64,000 bases of DNA. It comes from Rhodopseudomonas palustris (GTDB lineage: Bacteria > Pseudomonadota > Alphaproteobacteria > Rhizobiales > Xanthobacteraceae). The translations under genes were made by a program, and so were the position numbers. The notes under the pieces were generated by a model. The model saw nothing but the letters and a program-made list of their open reading frames with translations, did no database searches and was not told where the DNA came from. Below, in pieces: positions 37,343 through 46,860 of the stretch (position 1 is its first letter; each line of letters begins with the position of its first letter). The stretch is taken from positions 1 through 64,000 of the forward strand of contig NZ_QYYD01000013.1 in the NCBI RefSeq assembly GCF_003591005.1. The letters are read 5' to 3'.

Positions 37343-38435
37343 GCCGCGCCACCTCCGATGTGAACGACGCCGCCTGCTCGGCCAGCCGCTCGCCGGCGGC
37401 GAGCAGGCTGCCGCCGATCAGCAGCATCACGTCTTCACCATAGAACGATAACAGGTCTGCGACGCGGTCGATCGCGATGCCGCCGGCCGGCACCGGCAGG
37501 CACGGCCGCATCCCCTCGCAATCGCCGCGCGCCGCCTCTGCCAGCGCGCGGCAGCCCTCGGCGGTCGAGGCGAACCGGCCGCCGGCGTGCGGAAACACCG
37601 TGGCGTCGGCGCCGAGCAATCGGAACAGCTTGCCGAGCAGCAGCGGCGGCGCGATCCGCGCGGCGCCGGACATCGCCGGATGCGCCAGCACCACCAGGCC
37701 CTCCGCTTCGCACACCAGCGCATGGAAGTTGGACAGTCCGACGATCATCGGGATCAGCATCAGCGCCTCGATGCCTTCGGCACGGATCAGATCGAGTTGC
37801 CGCCGCATGGTTTCGAGCGAACCGGAGACATGCGGCGCGTACAACGTCCGCCTGCCGGACTGATCATTGGCGTCGCGCACCGCGCGGCCGACGACGCGAA
37901 CGCGCTCGGCGAACGGGCTGTAGCTCTGATCAGCGATGCCGTGATCGTCCTTGATCAGATCGACGCCGCCGCGCGCCAGCCGGCCAGCGATGCCCGCCAG
38001 CGCCTTCGGCGACAGCCCCTGCGGCTTCAGCGCCGACGCGGTCAGGGCGCGGCCCTGCGCGCCGGTGCGGGCGCGGATTCCCTCGATGCCCTGGCGCGGC
38101 CCGCCGAACGCGTCGGCATAAGCGCGCGGCAGCTCGACATCGACCAGCTCGACATCCGGCTGCATCGAAGCGTTGCCGAACAGCATGTTGAGCAGCTGCC
38201 CCGGCTCGGGCGGCGCGGTGACGGCGGCAAGCGCGATGCGCACCGCGTAGCGCCCCTCGGCGATCTGTTCGATCCGCGTCACCCGGCCGAGAATCGCATC
38301 GCGCACCCACGGATCACCGATCGCCTCGAGCGGACACTCGACGCTCTGCTCGATCGCAAGATACATCGCGCGTTCGGAGATCCGCGCCGCGTCGCTGCTG
38401 AGATGATAGGTCGCGATGATGTGCTGGTCGGTCAT
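37308..38435 (-). CDS. RuBisCO-like protein (form IV)
   Basis: A 375-aa homologue of the RuBisCO large subunit that cannot fix CO2. The lysine of ALKPQGLS (K137, position 175 of plant-type numbering) and the carbamylation-site lysine of KDDH (K162, position 201) are retained, as are H252 and H283. However, Glu204 is replaced by His165, the residue after H252 is Pro instead of Arg, the loop-6 lysine is missing, and the Ser379 position is Ala317 (PVPAGG). Form IV proteins act as enolases or isomerases in methylthioribose salvage. The ATG at 38435 has GGAG about 8 bases upstream; an 18-codon extension is excluded. It overlaps the cupin gene by 35 bp. Confidence 0.88.
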   Translation of the reverse strand: MTDQHIIATYHLSSDAARISERAMYLAIEQSVECPLEAIGDPWVRDAILGRVTRIEQIAEGRYAVRIALAAVTAPPEPGQLLNMLFGNASMQPDVELVDVELPRAYADAFGGPRQGIEGIRARTGAQGRALTASALKPQGLSPKALAGIAGRLARGGVDLIKDDHGIADQSYSPFAERVRVVGRAVRDANDQSGRRTLYAPHVSGSLETMRRQLDLIRAEGIEALMLIPMIVGLSNFHALVCEAEGLVVLAHPAMSGAARIAPPLLLGKLFRLLGADATVFPHAGGRFASTAEGCRALAEAARGDCEGMRPCLPVPAGGIAIDRVADLLSFYGEDVMLLIGGSLLAAGERLAEQAASFTSEVARHGQSQHDIVTS

Positions 38436-38510
38436 CAGCGAAGCTCCAGCTTTGGCGTCATCGACCTTAAAGCGCGCCTCGAACTGCAAGCAAGCGCCTC
38501 AGCCTCTCCC

Positions 38511-38628
38511 CGTCATTGCGAGCCAACGGGTCGGCGCGAATCGCCGCCCGATGACAGGCTCCGCGAAGCAATCCAGGGCCCCGTGCACGGCGCTGGATTG
38601 CTTCGTCGCTACGCTCCTCGCAATGACG
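38511..38628. repeat. Family B palindromic element (copy B6, expanded left arm)
   Basis: The left arm CGTCATTGCGAG is extended by a module with GGTCGGCGCGAATCGCCGCC and ending TGACAGGCTCCGCG. The right arm ends GCTCCTCGCAATGACG. It lies between the RuBisCO-like gene and the exporter gene. Confidence 0.85.
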
Positions 38629-38647
38629 GCGTCTGCGGGGATGGCCT

Positions 38648-39865
38648 CTATTCCAGCCGCTCGATCTTCCGCAGCGTCGGGAACAGCTTCATCCACAACA
38701 GTGCAATCGCCACGGTACCGACGCCGCCCAGCACCGCGGCCGGCATCGCGCCGAATAGCGCCGCGGTGACGCCGCTCTCGAATTGGCCGAGCTGGTTGGA
38801 GGCGTTGATAAACAAAAAGTTCACCGCGCCGACGCGGCCGCGCATGTTGTCCGGGGTGGCGAGTTGCACCAGTGAGAACCGGATCACCACGCTGACGGTG
38901 TCGGCCGCGCCCATCACCACCAGCGCCAGCACCGACAGCCACAGCCACCACGACAGCGCGAACACGATGGTGGCGACGCCGAACACGATGACGGCCTGAA
39001 ACATCCGCAGCCCGACCCGGCTGGTGATCGAATATCGGGCGAGCACGATGGTCATCGCCAGCGCGCCGATCGCCGGCGCGGCGCGCAGCACGCCGAGGCC
39101 CCACGGCCCGGTGTGCAGGATGTCGCGCGCATAGATCGGCAAGAGCGCCGTGGCGCCGCCGAGCAGCACCGCGAACAGATCGAGCGAGATCGTGCCGAGG
39201 ATCGCCGGATTGGAGCGGACGAAGCGCAGCCCGGAATAGAGATCGTCGACTTCCGTCGAGACTTCCGTCGGTGCGGCGCGCGTCACCGCGACCAGCGGGA
39301 TCAGCAGGCTGCCGACGATCCAGAACGCCGCCATGATGGCGTAAGGCAGCGTCGGCGACACCGCATAAGCGAAGCCGCCGATCGCCGGGCCGGTGATCAT
39401 CGCCAGCTGCGCGACGCCGGTCGATGTCGCGGTCGCGCGCTGCAGCGTCCCGTCCGGCACCACCGAGGGCAGCAGCGCTGCCACCGCCGGGCTCTCGAAC
39501 GAGGTGGCAATGCCGACCACCGTCATCGCCACGAAAATCTGCGTCACGCTCAGCCAGCCGCCGAACGTACCGAGCGCCAGAAACAGCGCCGTCAGCCCCT
39601 GCGCGATCTGGCAGATCTGCACCACGCGCTTGCGGTCGTAATGATCGACCGCATGGCCGGCGACGAACACCAGCACCGCCGTCGGGATGAACTGCACCAG
39701 ACCGATCATGCCGAGCGCGAACGCGCTCGAGGTCATGTCGTAGATCTGCCAGCCGACCGCGACAGCGGCGATCTGGCTGGCGAAGCGCGAGAACGTGCGC
39801 GCGCCGAGATACAGCATCAGCGGGCGATGCCGCAGCAGCGAATCCGAAGCGGTGAGCGTCGTCAT
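38648..39865 (-). CDS. MFS exporter, EntS/DHA3-like
   Basis: A 405-aa, 12-helix major facilitator of the MFS_3 (DHA3/enterobactin exporter EntS) group. Motif A-like GHAVDHYDRKRVV follows helix 2, and SFESPAVAALLPSVVP in the helix 4-5 region is a hallmark of the EntS subfamily, with ITGPAIGGFAYA (motif C-like) in helix 5. Start: ATG at 39865, supported by homology beginning with RHRPLMLYLGARTFSRF. No siderophore biosynthesis genes are nearby, so an iron role is not implied. It is transcribed divergently from the nucleoside transporter gene. Confidence 0.87.
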   Translation of the reverse strand: MTTLTASDSLLRHRPLMLYLGARTFSRFASQIAAVAVGWQIYDMTSSAFALGMIGLVQFIPTAVLVFVAGHAVDHYDRKRVVQICQIAQGLTALFLALGTFGGWLSVTQIFVAMTVVGIATSFESPAVAALLPSVVPDGTLQRATATSTGVAQLAMITGPAIGGFAYAVSPTLPYAIMAAFWIVGSLLIPLVAVTRAAPTEVSTEVDDLYSGLRFVRSNPAILGTISLDLFAVLLGGATALLPIYARDILHTGPWGLGVLRAAPAIGALAMTIVLARYSITSRVGLRMFQAVIVFGVATIVFALSWWLWLSVLALVVMGAADTVSVVIRFSLVQLATPDNMRGRVGAVNFLFINASNQLGQFESGVTAALFGAMPAAVLGGVGTVAIALLWMKLFPTLRKIERLE

Positions 39866-40080
39866 GGAATCGCGCGACCGGCTGCGCGGGGCCGAGAATG
39901 GGTCATTTCCCATGCCATGCAGCGCCCCGCCCGCAGCGTCAAGCGGCGCTCCGGCACGCCTGCCCCGCACCGGTTGCGGATCGCGACGGCTGCTGCCACC
40001 TGCGCACAAAGTCGGTGCGCGGTGCGCCGCATCGAGGCTGGCCTCGCCGCGCCGCATCGGCATAATGGCGCGGGGGACTG

Positions 40081-41331
40081 ATGCTGCAACTGCAATCCGG
40101 ATTTGGAATTTTCGCACTGCTGATGCTCGCCTGGGCGTTCGGCGAACATCGCGACCGCGTCTCGCTGCGCCAGACCGCCATCGGTCTCGCCGTGACGCTG
40201 GCCACCGCCGCGCTGATGCTGAAGCTGCCCGGCGCCGCGCACGCCTTCGGCGCGATCAACGAGGCGGTCGGGGTGATCGGCGCGGCGACGCGCGCCGGCA
40301 CTTCCTTCGCCTTCGGCTATCTCGGCGGCGCGCAGGCGCCGTTCGACATCAAGGCGCCCGGCGCCGATTTCATCCTGGCGTTCCAAGCGCTGCCGGTGGT
40401 GCTGGTGATGAGCGTGCTGACCACGCTATTGTTCTACTGGAAAATCCTGCCGCCGGTCGTGCGCGGCATGGCGTGGCTCCTGGAACGCACGCTCGGCGTC
40501 GGCGGCGCGGTCGGGCTGTCGACCGCCGCCAATGTATTTCTCGGCATGGTGGAGGCGCCGCTGTTCATCCGGCCGTATCTGGCGCAGCTCACCCGCAGCG
40601 AATTGTTCCTGGTGATGACCGGCGGCATGGCCGGCATCGCCGGCACCGTGCTGGTGCTGTACGCCACGCTGCTGGCGCCGATCCTGCCCGACGCCGCGGC
40701 GCATTTCGTCATCGCCTCGGTGCTCGGCGCGCCGGCCGCGATCCTGGTCAGCCTGATCATGCTGCCGGAGACCGAGCCGCGACGGACGGGTGGCGCCCTC
40801 GGCGATCCGCAAGGCATCGCGGTCAGCACAATGGACGCCATCGTCAAGGGCACTGCCGCCGGCCTCGAACTGCTGCTCAACATCGTCGCCATGCTGATTG
40901 TGCTGGTGGCGCTGGTGTATCTCGCCAATGCGCTGCTTGGCGTGCTGCCGCAGCTCGGCGGCGAAGCGATTTCGCTACAACGGCTGCTCGGCTTGGTGAT
41001 GGCGCCGGTGTGCTGGCTGCTCGGCCTGCCCTGGCAACAGGCCGTGACTGCCGGTTCGCTGATGGGCATCAAGACCGTGCTCAACGAACTGATCGCCTAT
41101 GTCGAACTCTCCAAAATGCCGGCAGATGCGCTCGACGCACGATCGCGGTTGATCATGCTGTACGCGATGTGCGGCTTCGCCAATTTCGGCAGCCTTGGCA
41201 TTATGCTCGGCGGCCTCACCGCGATGGCCCCGGAGCGCCGCGAAGAAATCGCCTCGCTGGGGCTGCGCTCGATCGTGTCGGGGACGCTGACGACGTGTCT
41301 GATGGGGGCGGTGGTGGGGGTGATGACGTAG
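40081..41331 (+). CDS. Concentrative nucleoside transporter (NupC/CNT family)
   Basis: A 416-aa inner-membrane sodium- or proton-coupled nucleoside importer. Family hallmarks are GTSFAFGYLGG, AFQALPVVLVMSVLTTLLFY, the conserved GVGGAVGLSTAANVFLGMVEAPL, and MAPVCWLLGLPW followed by TVLNEL and CGFANFGSLGIMLGG. These match the substrate- and ion-binding helices of CNT structures. About 10 membrane helices are expected. It complements purine genes elsewhere in the window (guaB, gpt) but is not linked to them. Assignment is firm. Confidence 0.95.
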   Translation: MLQLQSGFGIFALLMLAWAFGEHRDRVSLRQTAIGLAVTLATAALMLKLPGAAHAFGAINEAVGVIGAATRAGTSFAFGYLGGAQAPFDIKAPGADFILAFQALPVVLVMSVLTTLLFYWKILPPVVRGMAWLLERTLGVGGAVGLSTAANVFLGMVEAPLFIRPYLAQLTRSELFLVMTGGMAGIAGTVLVLYATLLAPILPDAAAHFVIASVLGAPAAILVSLIMLPETEPRRTGGALGDPQGIAVSTMDAIVKGTAAGLELLLNIVAMLIVLVALVYLANALLGVLPQLGGEAISLQRLLGLVMAPVCWLLGLPWQQAVTAGSLMGIKTVLNELIAYVELSKMPADALDARSRLIMLYAMCGFANFGSLGIMLGGLTAMAPERREEIASLGLRSIVSGTLTTCLMGAVVGVMT

Positions 41332-41344
41332 TGGGCGCGTGAAA

Positions 41345-42028
41345 TCAGACGCGCAGCGGCCCGATCACCCTGAGCGAACCGTTTGCTTCGCGGGCCAAAT
41401 CGGCGAGTGGCGACAACAGGTACGTGCTCATCCAATCCGGGGTTACAGATGTCAGGGTCACGTCGTAGCTGTTTCCGGAGCGTCTCACTTCGCCGACCGG
41501 GCTGAGGCCGGACCGCTTGATCGACGTTTTCGTCGAGGTCGTGGAAGTTTTAGCGACCTCGAACAAGGCGCTGTTGTCGAACAGCACAGTGCGTGCGGCG
41601 ATCGAAGCGGCTCTTGCCAAAAGACTCAATGTGCGGGTGTAGCGTGCCACGATGCGGTCGACGGGCACGTCATGCCCTCCCTTGGCGACTCGATTAGCCA
41701 CGCGCGCGACATTGATCTCCGGGCGCGACGTGCAAACGAAATACAAAATCACCTCATAGCCGGCGGCGACGGCGCGTGCCATCAACTCGACTTTGCTGGG
41801 ATGCGACATCACAGTTTCGAAACTGAAATCAATCCGGCTCGCAAGACGCCGCTCCCGCTCGCGATCCGCCATCGCTTGCGCCTGAGCGGATCGCTCCGGC
41901 TCACCGAGAGATAGCGTCGTCGCGATCGCATCAGCGTTGATGTAGATGCCGAGATCGATACCCGCCTCGATCAAAGCGTCAGTCAACGTGCTCTTGCCGG
42001 ACCCATTCGGTCCAGCGATCACGACCAT
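41345..42028 (-). CDS. Zeta-toxin-like P-loop kinase (putative toxin)
   Basis: A 227-aa AAA/zeta-toxin family protein. The P-loop MVVIAGPNGSGKST begins at the chosen start, and INADAIA carries the aspartate that acts as the base in UDP-GlcNAc kinases. DFSFETVMSHPSK includes the conserved Glu/Ser block, and AVAAGYEVILYFVCTS with RPEINVARVANR follows as in the zeta core. Zeta toxins phosphorylate UDP-sugars and block wall synthesis, but many chromosomal homologues are uncharacterised. A TTG directly after the antitoxin stop at 42046 could extend it by six residues. It is directly downstream of a small antitoxin-like gene. The last 60 residues are not conserved. Confidence 0.82.
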   Translation of the reverse strand: MVVIAGPNGSGKSTLTDALIEAGIDLGIYINADAIATTLSLGEPERSAQAQAMADRERERRLASRIDFSFETVMSHPSKVELMARAVAAGYEVILYFVCTSRPEINVARVANRVAKGGHDVPVDRIVARYTRTLSLLARAASIAARTVLFDNSALFEVAKTSTTSTKTSIKRSGLSPVGEVRRSGNSYDVTLTSVTPDWMSTYLLSPLADLAREANGSLRVIGPLRV

Positions 42029-42046
42029 GAATGGCGCGACCCTCAA

Positions 42047-42286
42047 TCACCCGATTCCGCGAACCTTGCCTTTCGCGCGCTCCGGGCGGGGTGGATCCAG
42101 CAGCACGATCTCCCCGGAGGGGTGAAGCTCCGCCAGCTTGGGGAGAGTGCGACCGCCCTCAGAGACATCGACCATTCCGGTCACCGTCAGGCCCGCCGCC
42201 AACGTTTCCGATACCGCTTGGCGCGCGGCGGCAGCGCCGAGTTCGGAAAGTTCTTGCAGCGACAAATCACCGGCACGCTTGCGCAT
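42047..42286 (-). CDS. Antitoxin-like partner of the zeta-type kinase
   Basis: A 79-aa protein with a basic N-terminus MRKRAGDLSLQELSELG and an alanine-rich helix (AAARQAVSETLAAG), followed by a short strand-rich region with GMVDVSEGGRTLPKL and a basic C-terminus. The ATG at 42286 has a perfect AGGAGG site 7 bases upstream. The TGA stop is immediately followed by the toxin's first possible start codon. I infer antitoxin function from position and size; it does not resemble the three-helix epsilon antitoxin, so the neutralising mechanism is open. Confidence 0.68.
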   Translation of the reverse strand: MRKRAGDLSLQELSELGAAAARQAVSETLAAGLTVTGMVDVSEGGRTLPKLAELHPSGEIVLLDPPRPERAKGKVRGIG

Positions 42287-42369
42287 CGCCGCGCCTCCTG
42301 TATCCAAAGCGTTCAGGCCATCTCAAGATAAGACACTTCACCCTGGAAAGCGAGGTCAGCGCCACCGCC

Positions 42370-42654
42370 TCAATGCAGCCTGAACACGCCGTCGACGGCG
42401 CGCAGTTCGGCCGGTTTGATCAGCTTGGAGTGCGCGACCGTTACCGAGAACAACGGGCCTTCGAGCTCCTTTTCCCAGAACGCCAGGAAGTCTTTCAGAG
42501 CGGGAAAGTGCGGGAACAGGTCGTAGTCCTGCCAGGTGTAGCTCTGCAGCAGCCAGTGCCGATCGGGCCGGCGATAAAGAATCTCCGCCGTGGTCAGACC
42601 GTAGCCGAGCACCTGTTTCCTGAAGTCTTCAGAAACTGCACCTTTTCCGTCCAT
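42370..42654 (-). CDS. usg: Usg family protein
   Basis: A 94-aa protein with the alphaproteobacterial Usg signature: GYGLTTAEILYRRPDRHWLLQ, the aromatic SYTWQDYDLFPHFPALKDFLAFW and a C-terminal KPAELR. Usg was named from a gene near tryptophan biosynthesis operons, but its molecular role is unknown. AGGAGG precedes the ATG at 42654. It is divergent from groES, with a 434-base intergenic region between. Confidence 0.9.
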   Translation of the reverse strand: MDGKGAVSEDFRKQVLGYGLTTAEILYRRPDRHWLLQSYTWQDYDLFPHFPALKDFLAFWEKELEGPLFSVTVAHSKLIKPAELRAVDGVFRLH

Positions 42655-42842
42655 GCCAACCTCCTGGGTAGAGCGCATTCAGCAAAAGTGGGTCCGGTTG
42701 CGTGTCGATGTGCCCTACAGCTGTCCTTCCGGCCTGACCGGGTCCGGGGGTCCACTTCCCGGCCGGGCCGCGTTTAAATCTGCCGCGACGATGCTCATCA
42801 TCACAAGCTCAAAAAATTAACGTTATGTTGAAAACGCAAGCG

Positions 42843-42869
42843 TTAGCAGCGACTTAGTTCAAGTGCTAA
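42843..42869 (+). promoter_or_regulatory. Degenerate CIRCE-like operator (upstream)
   Basis: TTAGCAGCG, nine bases, then AAGTGCTAA: the 9-N9-9 geometry of the HrcA operator TTAGCACTC-N9-GAGTGCTAA, with matches concentrated in TTAGCA and TGCTAA. It lies about 220 bp before groES. Confidence 0.5.
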
Positions 42870-42976
42870 CACGCCGCGCGAAGCCTGACCGGGACCGGGC
42901 GAGCCCCGGCCGTTAATCCTGGTTCGTGGAACTGGCAGAAGTTTCACCCGAGTGCCAATTTTTCTGCTAGCCACCC

Positions 42977-43005
42977 TTGTCACTCCGAAAGCTCTGGATT
43001 ATCTC
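42977..43005 (+). promoter_or_regulatory. Candidate sigma-70 promoter of groES
   Basis: A TTGTCA hexamer at 42977-42982 and TATCTC at 43000-43005, 17 bases apart. The predicted start would be near 43012, just before the stronger CIRCE, which would then be transcribed in the leader. Confidence 0.5.
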
Positions 43006-43017
43006 CTCTGTGTCGCG

Positions 43018-43044
43018 CTGGCACTCGTCGGGTGCGACTGCTAA
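43018..43044 (+). promoter_or_regulatory. CIRCE operator of groESL (HrcA site)
   Basis: CTGGCACTC, spacer of nine bases, GACTGCTAA. This matches TTAGCACTC-N9-GAGTGCTAA at 15 of 18 arm positions and sits 45 bases before the groES ATG, the usual place for HrcA repression. Confidence 0.75.
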
Positions 43045-43088
43045 TTCCAGAAATTCTGAAATCTTTTCAGAAACTTAGGAGGATCTGC

Positions 43089-43403
43089 ATGAATTTCCGT
43101 CCGCTTCACGACCGCGTCGTGGTCAAGCGCATCGACGCCGAAGAGAAGACCGCTGGCGGTATCATCATTCCTGACTCGGCCAAGGAAAAGCCCTCGCAGG
43201 GCGAGATCGTCGCCGTCGGCCCTGGTGGCCGCGATGAAGCCGGCAAGCTGATCCCGATCGACCTCAAGGTCGGCGACCGGGTGCTGTTCGGCAAATGGTC
43301 GGGCACCGAAGTCAAGATCGACGGCAAAGAGCTGCTGATCATGAAGGAAAGCGACATTATGGGCGTCATCACTGACGTCGGCGCCAAGAAGAAGGCGGCC
43401 TAA
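43089..43403 (+). CDS. groES: Co-chaperonin GroES
   Basis: A 104-aa chaperonin-10. [23 protein letters not shown] is the family N-terminus (read in two parts: [10 protein letters not shown], then [16 protein letters not shown], the mobile loop that contacts GroEL), and [18 protein letters not shown] is the roof region. AGGAGGATCTGC gives a strong ribosome site before the ATG at 43089. Expression is probably under HrcA/CIRCE control from the leader. It is followed 165 bp later by groEL with a repeat between. Confidence 0.97.
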   Translation: MNFRPLHDRVVVKRIDAEEKTAGGIIIPDSAKEKPSQGEIVAVGPGGRDEAGKLIPIDLKVGDRVLFGKWSGTEVKIDGKELLIMKESDIMGVITDVGAKKKAA

Positions 43404-43416
43404 GGCTTCGCCTCGC

Positions 43417-45209
<1,793 letters not shown>

Positions 45210-45238
45210 TCCGGCCGAACAGTCGCAGAGACAACGAA

Positions 45239-45263
45239 GCCCGGCGGAAACGCCGGGCTTTTT
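45239..45263 (+). terminator. Rho-independent terminator of groESL
   Basis: GCCCGGCG, loop GAAA, CGCCGGGC, then TTTTT: an 8-bp perfect GC stem with a GNRA-type tetraloop and T-run 29 bases after the groEL stop. It is the clearest terminator in the window. Confidence 0.92.
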
Positions 45264-45292
45264 GTTGTAGCCAGCAAGCACACTCTCTCGTT

Positions 45293-45368
45293 CGTCATTC
45301 CGGGGCGCGCCACCGGGTCCGGCCTCCGGCCGGCCCGCTGACAGGCTCCGCGCGAGCCCGAAATGACG
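45293..45368. repeat. Family A palindromic element (copy A8, single-arm form with extra module)
   Basis: CGTCATTCCGGGGCGCGCCA opens and GCCCGAAATGACGG closes a single hairpin arm. The arm loop contains GGGTCCGGCCTCCGGCCGGC and TGACAGGCTCCGCG, the same module seen in the expanded family B arms. Confidence 0.75.
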
Positions 45369-45400
45369 GGGAGAGGCATGCTATAACCTCGCTCAGTCAT

Positions 45401-45486
45401 CGTAGGATGGGTTGAGCTCTTCGCGAAACCCGTCATCGACCATGCCAGCGGCCGCATGGGTATCGCTGCGCTCAACCCATCCTACG
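45401..45486. repeat. 17-bp perfect inverted repeat element
   Basis: CGTAGGATGGGTTGAGC at 45401-45417 and its exact complement at 45470-45486, with a centre containing CGCGAAACCCGTCATCGACC. It resembles the widespread proteobacterial GTAGGATGGGTTGAGCG-type repeat. It sits in the upstream region of the YecA-like gene. Confidence 0.8.
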
Positions 45487-45541
45487 ATCGGCTATCGAGA
45501 GCAAATTTCGGAGGTCGCCCTCCGCAAGACCGGACAAGCCC

Positions 45542-46240
45542 ATGACCGACCTCCCGCCCCACCTCGCCCAACTCGAAACCGAACTCGCCGACATCGGCGC
45601 CGAGGCGCTGCAGCTCGAAGAGCTCGACGGCTTCATCGCCGCGCTGCTGGTGTGCCCGGAGATGATCGCGCCCGGCGACTGGCTGCCGGCGCTGTGGGGC
45701 GGCGATGCGGACGAGCCGGCGCCGTTCACCGATCTCGATCACGCCAACGCAGTGTTCGCGCTGATCATGCGGCACTACAACGACGTCGCCACGACGCTGG
45801 CCGACCATCCCGAGCGCTACCAACCGCTGATGCTCGGCATCGGCACAGGAGACGTCGTCTGGGAGACCTGGATCGACGGCTTCGGAGCGGCCTTGGACAT
45901 GTGGCCGGAGCATTGGGAGCGTCTGCAGGACGCCGACGAGGCGACTCGCGCGGCGTTCCACGGTCTGTCGCGATTGGTCGACATTTCCGCCATGATGGCG
46001 GACATCGACGACGCAGAACGCGAAGCCCTGAACAAGACGGCCGATGCCAAAGTCGCCGGCTGGGTTGTCACACTGAACGCATGGCGGACCGCCCACGATC
46101 CCGCGTCCCGCACCATCGAATGGGGCCCCCCACCGCCGCAGCCGCTGCCAGCTGCAGCGAAGCGCACCAAGATCGGCCGCAACGAACCCTGCCCGTGCGG
46201 ATCGGGGAAGAAGTACAAGCGGTGTTGCGGGATGGAGTGA
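45542..46240 (+). CDS. UPF0149/YecA family protein with C-terminal SEC-C motif
   Basis: A 232-aa protein with an N-terminal YecA-like helical domain ([21 protein letters not shown], about 27-48) and a C-terminal zinc-binding SEC-C motif, [16 protein letters not shown] (about 215-230), the metal site found at the end of SecA that binds SecB and ribosomes. The linker [13 protein letters not shown] separates the domains. YecA proteins bind SecB and may act in translation or proteostasis; that role is inferred. The 17-bp inverted repeat lies upstream. Confidence 0.87.
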   Translation: MTDLPPHLAQLETELADIGAEALQLEELDGFIAALLVCPEMIAPGDWLPALWGGDADEPAPFTDLDHANAVFALIMRHYNDVATTLADHPERYQPLMLGIGTGDVVWETWIDGFGAALDMWPEHWERLQDADEATRAAFHGLSRLVDISAMMADIDDAEREALNKTADAKVAGWVVTLNAWRTAHDPASRTIEWGPPPPQPLPAAAKRTKIGRNEPCPCGSGKKYKRCCGME

Positions 46241-46290
46241 AAGGCTTCTTGCTCGGCTGTAGCCCGACTAATCACCCCCGCATCGCAGCG

Positions 46291-46427
46291 CGCTCCCTCT
46301 CCCGCTTGCGGGAGAGGGTTGGGGTGAGGGCGACGCAGGCATTGAGCTGATTTTTCGCGGAGCGGAGGGCCCTCACCCGCCGCACTACGCGCGTCGACCT
46401 CTCCCGCAAGCGGGAGAGGTGCGCTCG
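46291..46427. repeat. Family C palindromic element (copy C4)
   Basis: CTCCCTCTCCCGCTTGCGGG with AGGGTTGGGGTGAGGGCG on the left and GCCCTCACCCGCCGC with CTCTCCCGCAAGCGGGAGAG on the right, about 50 bases apart, in the convergent gap before the ArsR gene's 3' end. Confidence 0.88.
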
Positions 46428-46447
46428 GCCGCGCGGCGAGCGTTCCC

Positions 46448-46759
46448 CTACTCCCCGGCGTGCTTCAAAATCGCCTTGAGCAGCCCCGGAAACCGCGCGT
46501 TGATATCCGCCTCGCGCACCACGTTGCGATGCTCGACGCCCTTTTTGGTGGTGTGGATCAGGCCGGCTTCGCGCAGCACGCGGAAATGGTTGGAGAGCGT
46601 CGATTTGGGGATGTCGCACGGCGACGCCGCCGTGCACGACATGCAGGCGGGTTCGGTCAGCAGGCCCTGGATGATCTGCAGCCGCACCGGATCGGCCAGC
46701 GCGGCGAGCACGCCGGCGAGCGTGATGTCCTGACGGGCCGGATGCACGAACTGAACCAT
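46448..46759 (-). CDS. ArsR family transcriptional regulator
   Basis: A 103-aa winged-helix repressor. LAALADPVRLQIIQGLL starts the ArsR domain, SPCDIPKSTLSNHFRVLREAGLI is the helix-turn-helix with recognition helix, and KKGVEHRNVV is the wing. Cysteines 39 and 42 (CMSC) and 48 lie just before the recognition helix, where metal or thiol sensing sites occur, so redox or metal sensing is possible but unproven. It is divergent from an SDR gene with 101 bases between, which implies it controls that gene. Confidence 0.9.
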   Translation of the reverse strand: MVQFVHPARQDITLAGVLAALADPVRLQIIQGLLTEPACMSCTAASPCDIPKSTLSNHFRVLREAGLIHTTKKGVEHRNVVREADINARFPGLLKAILKHAGE

Positions 46760-46789
46760 GCAAAAGATATAGGCGCCCCCTTGCGCTGG

Positions 46790-46812
46790 TTCAATAGTCC
46801 CATATTTCCGAA
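46790..46812. promoter_or_regulatory. Candidate ArsR operator
   Basis: TTCAATAGT and ATTTCCGAA form an imperfect 9-5-9 dyad in the middle of the arsR-SDR intergenic region. Five of nine arm positions pair, so this is a suggestion from position rather than a strong motif. Confidence 0.35.
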
Positions 46813-46860
46813 CTACCGATCCAGCGAACGATCGCGGATCGACATCAGGGGATTTTGACC

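Noticed and set aside
37308-38435. Genuine RuBisCO large subunit
   Set aside because: Several invariant catalytic positions are changed (Glu204, Arg295, loop-6 Lys, Ser379) and the protein is about 90 residues short.
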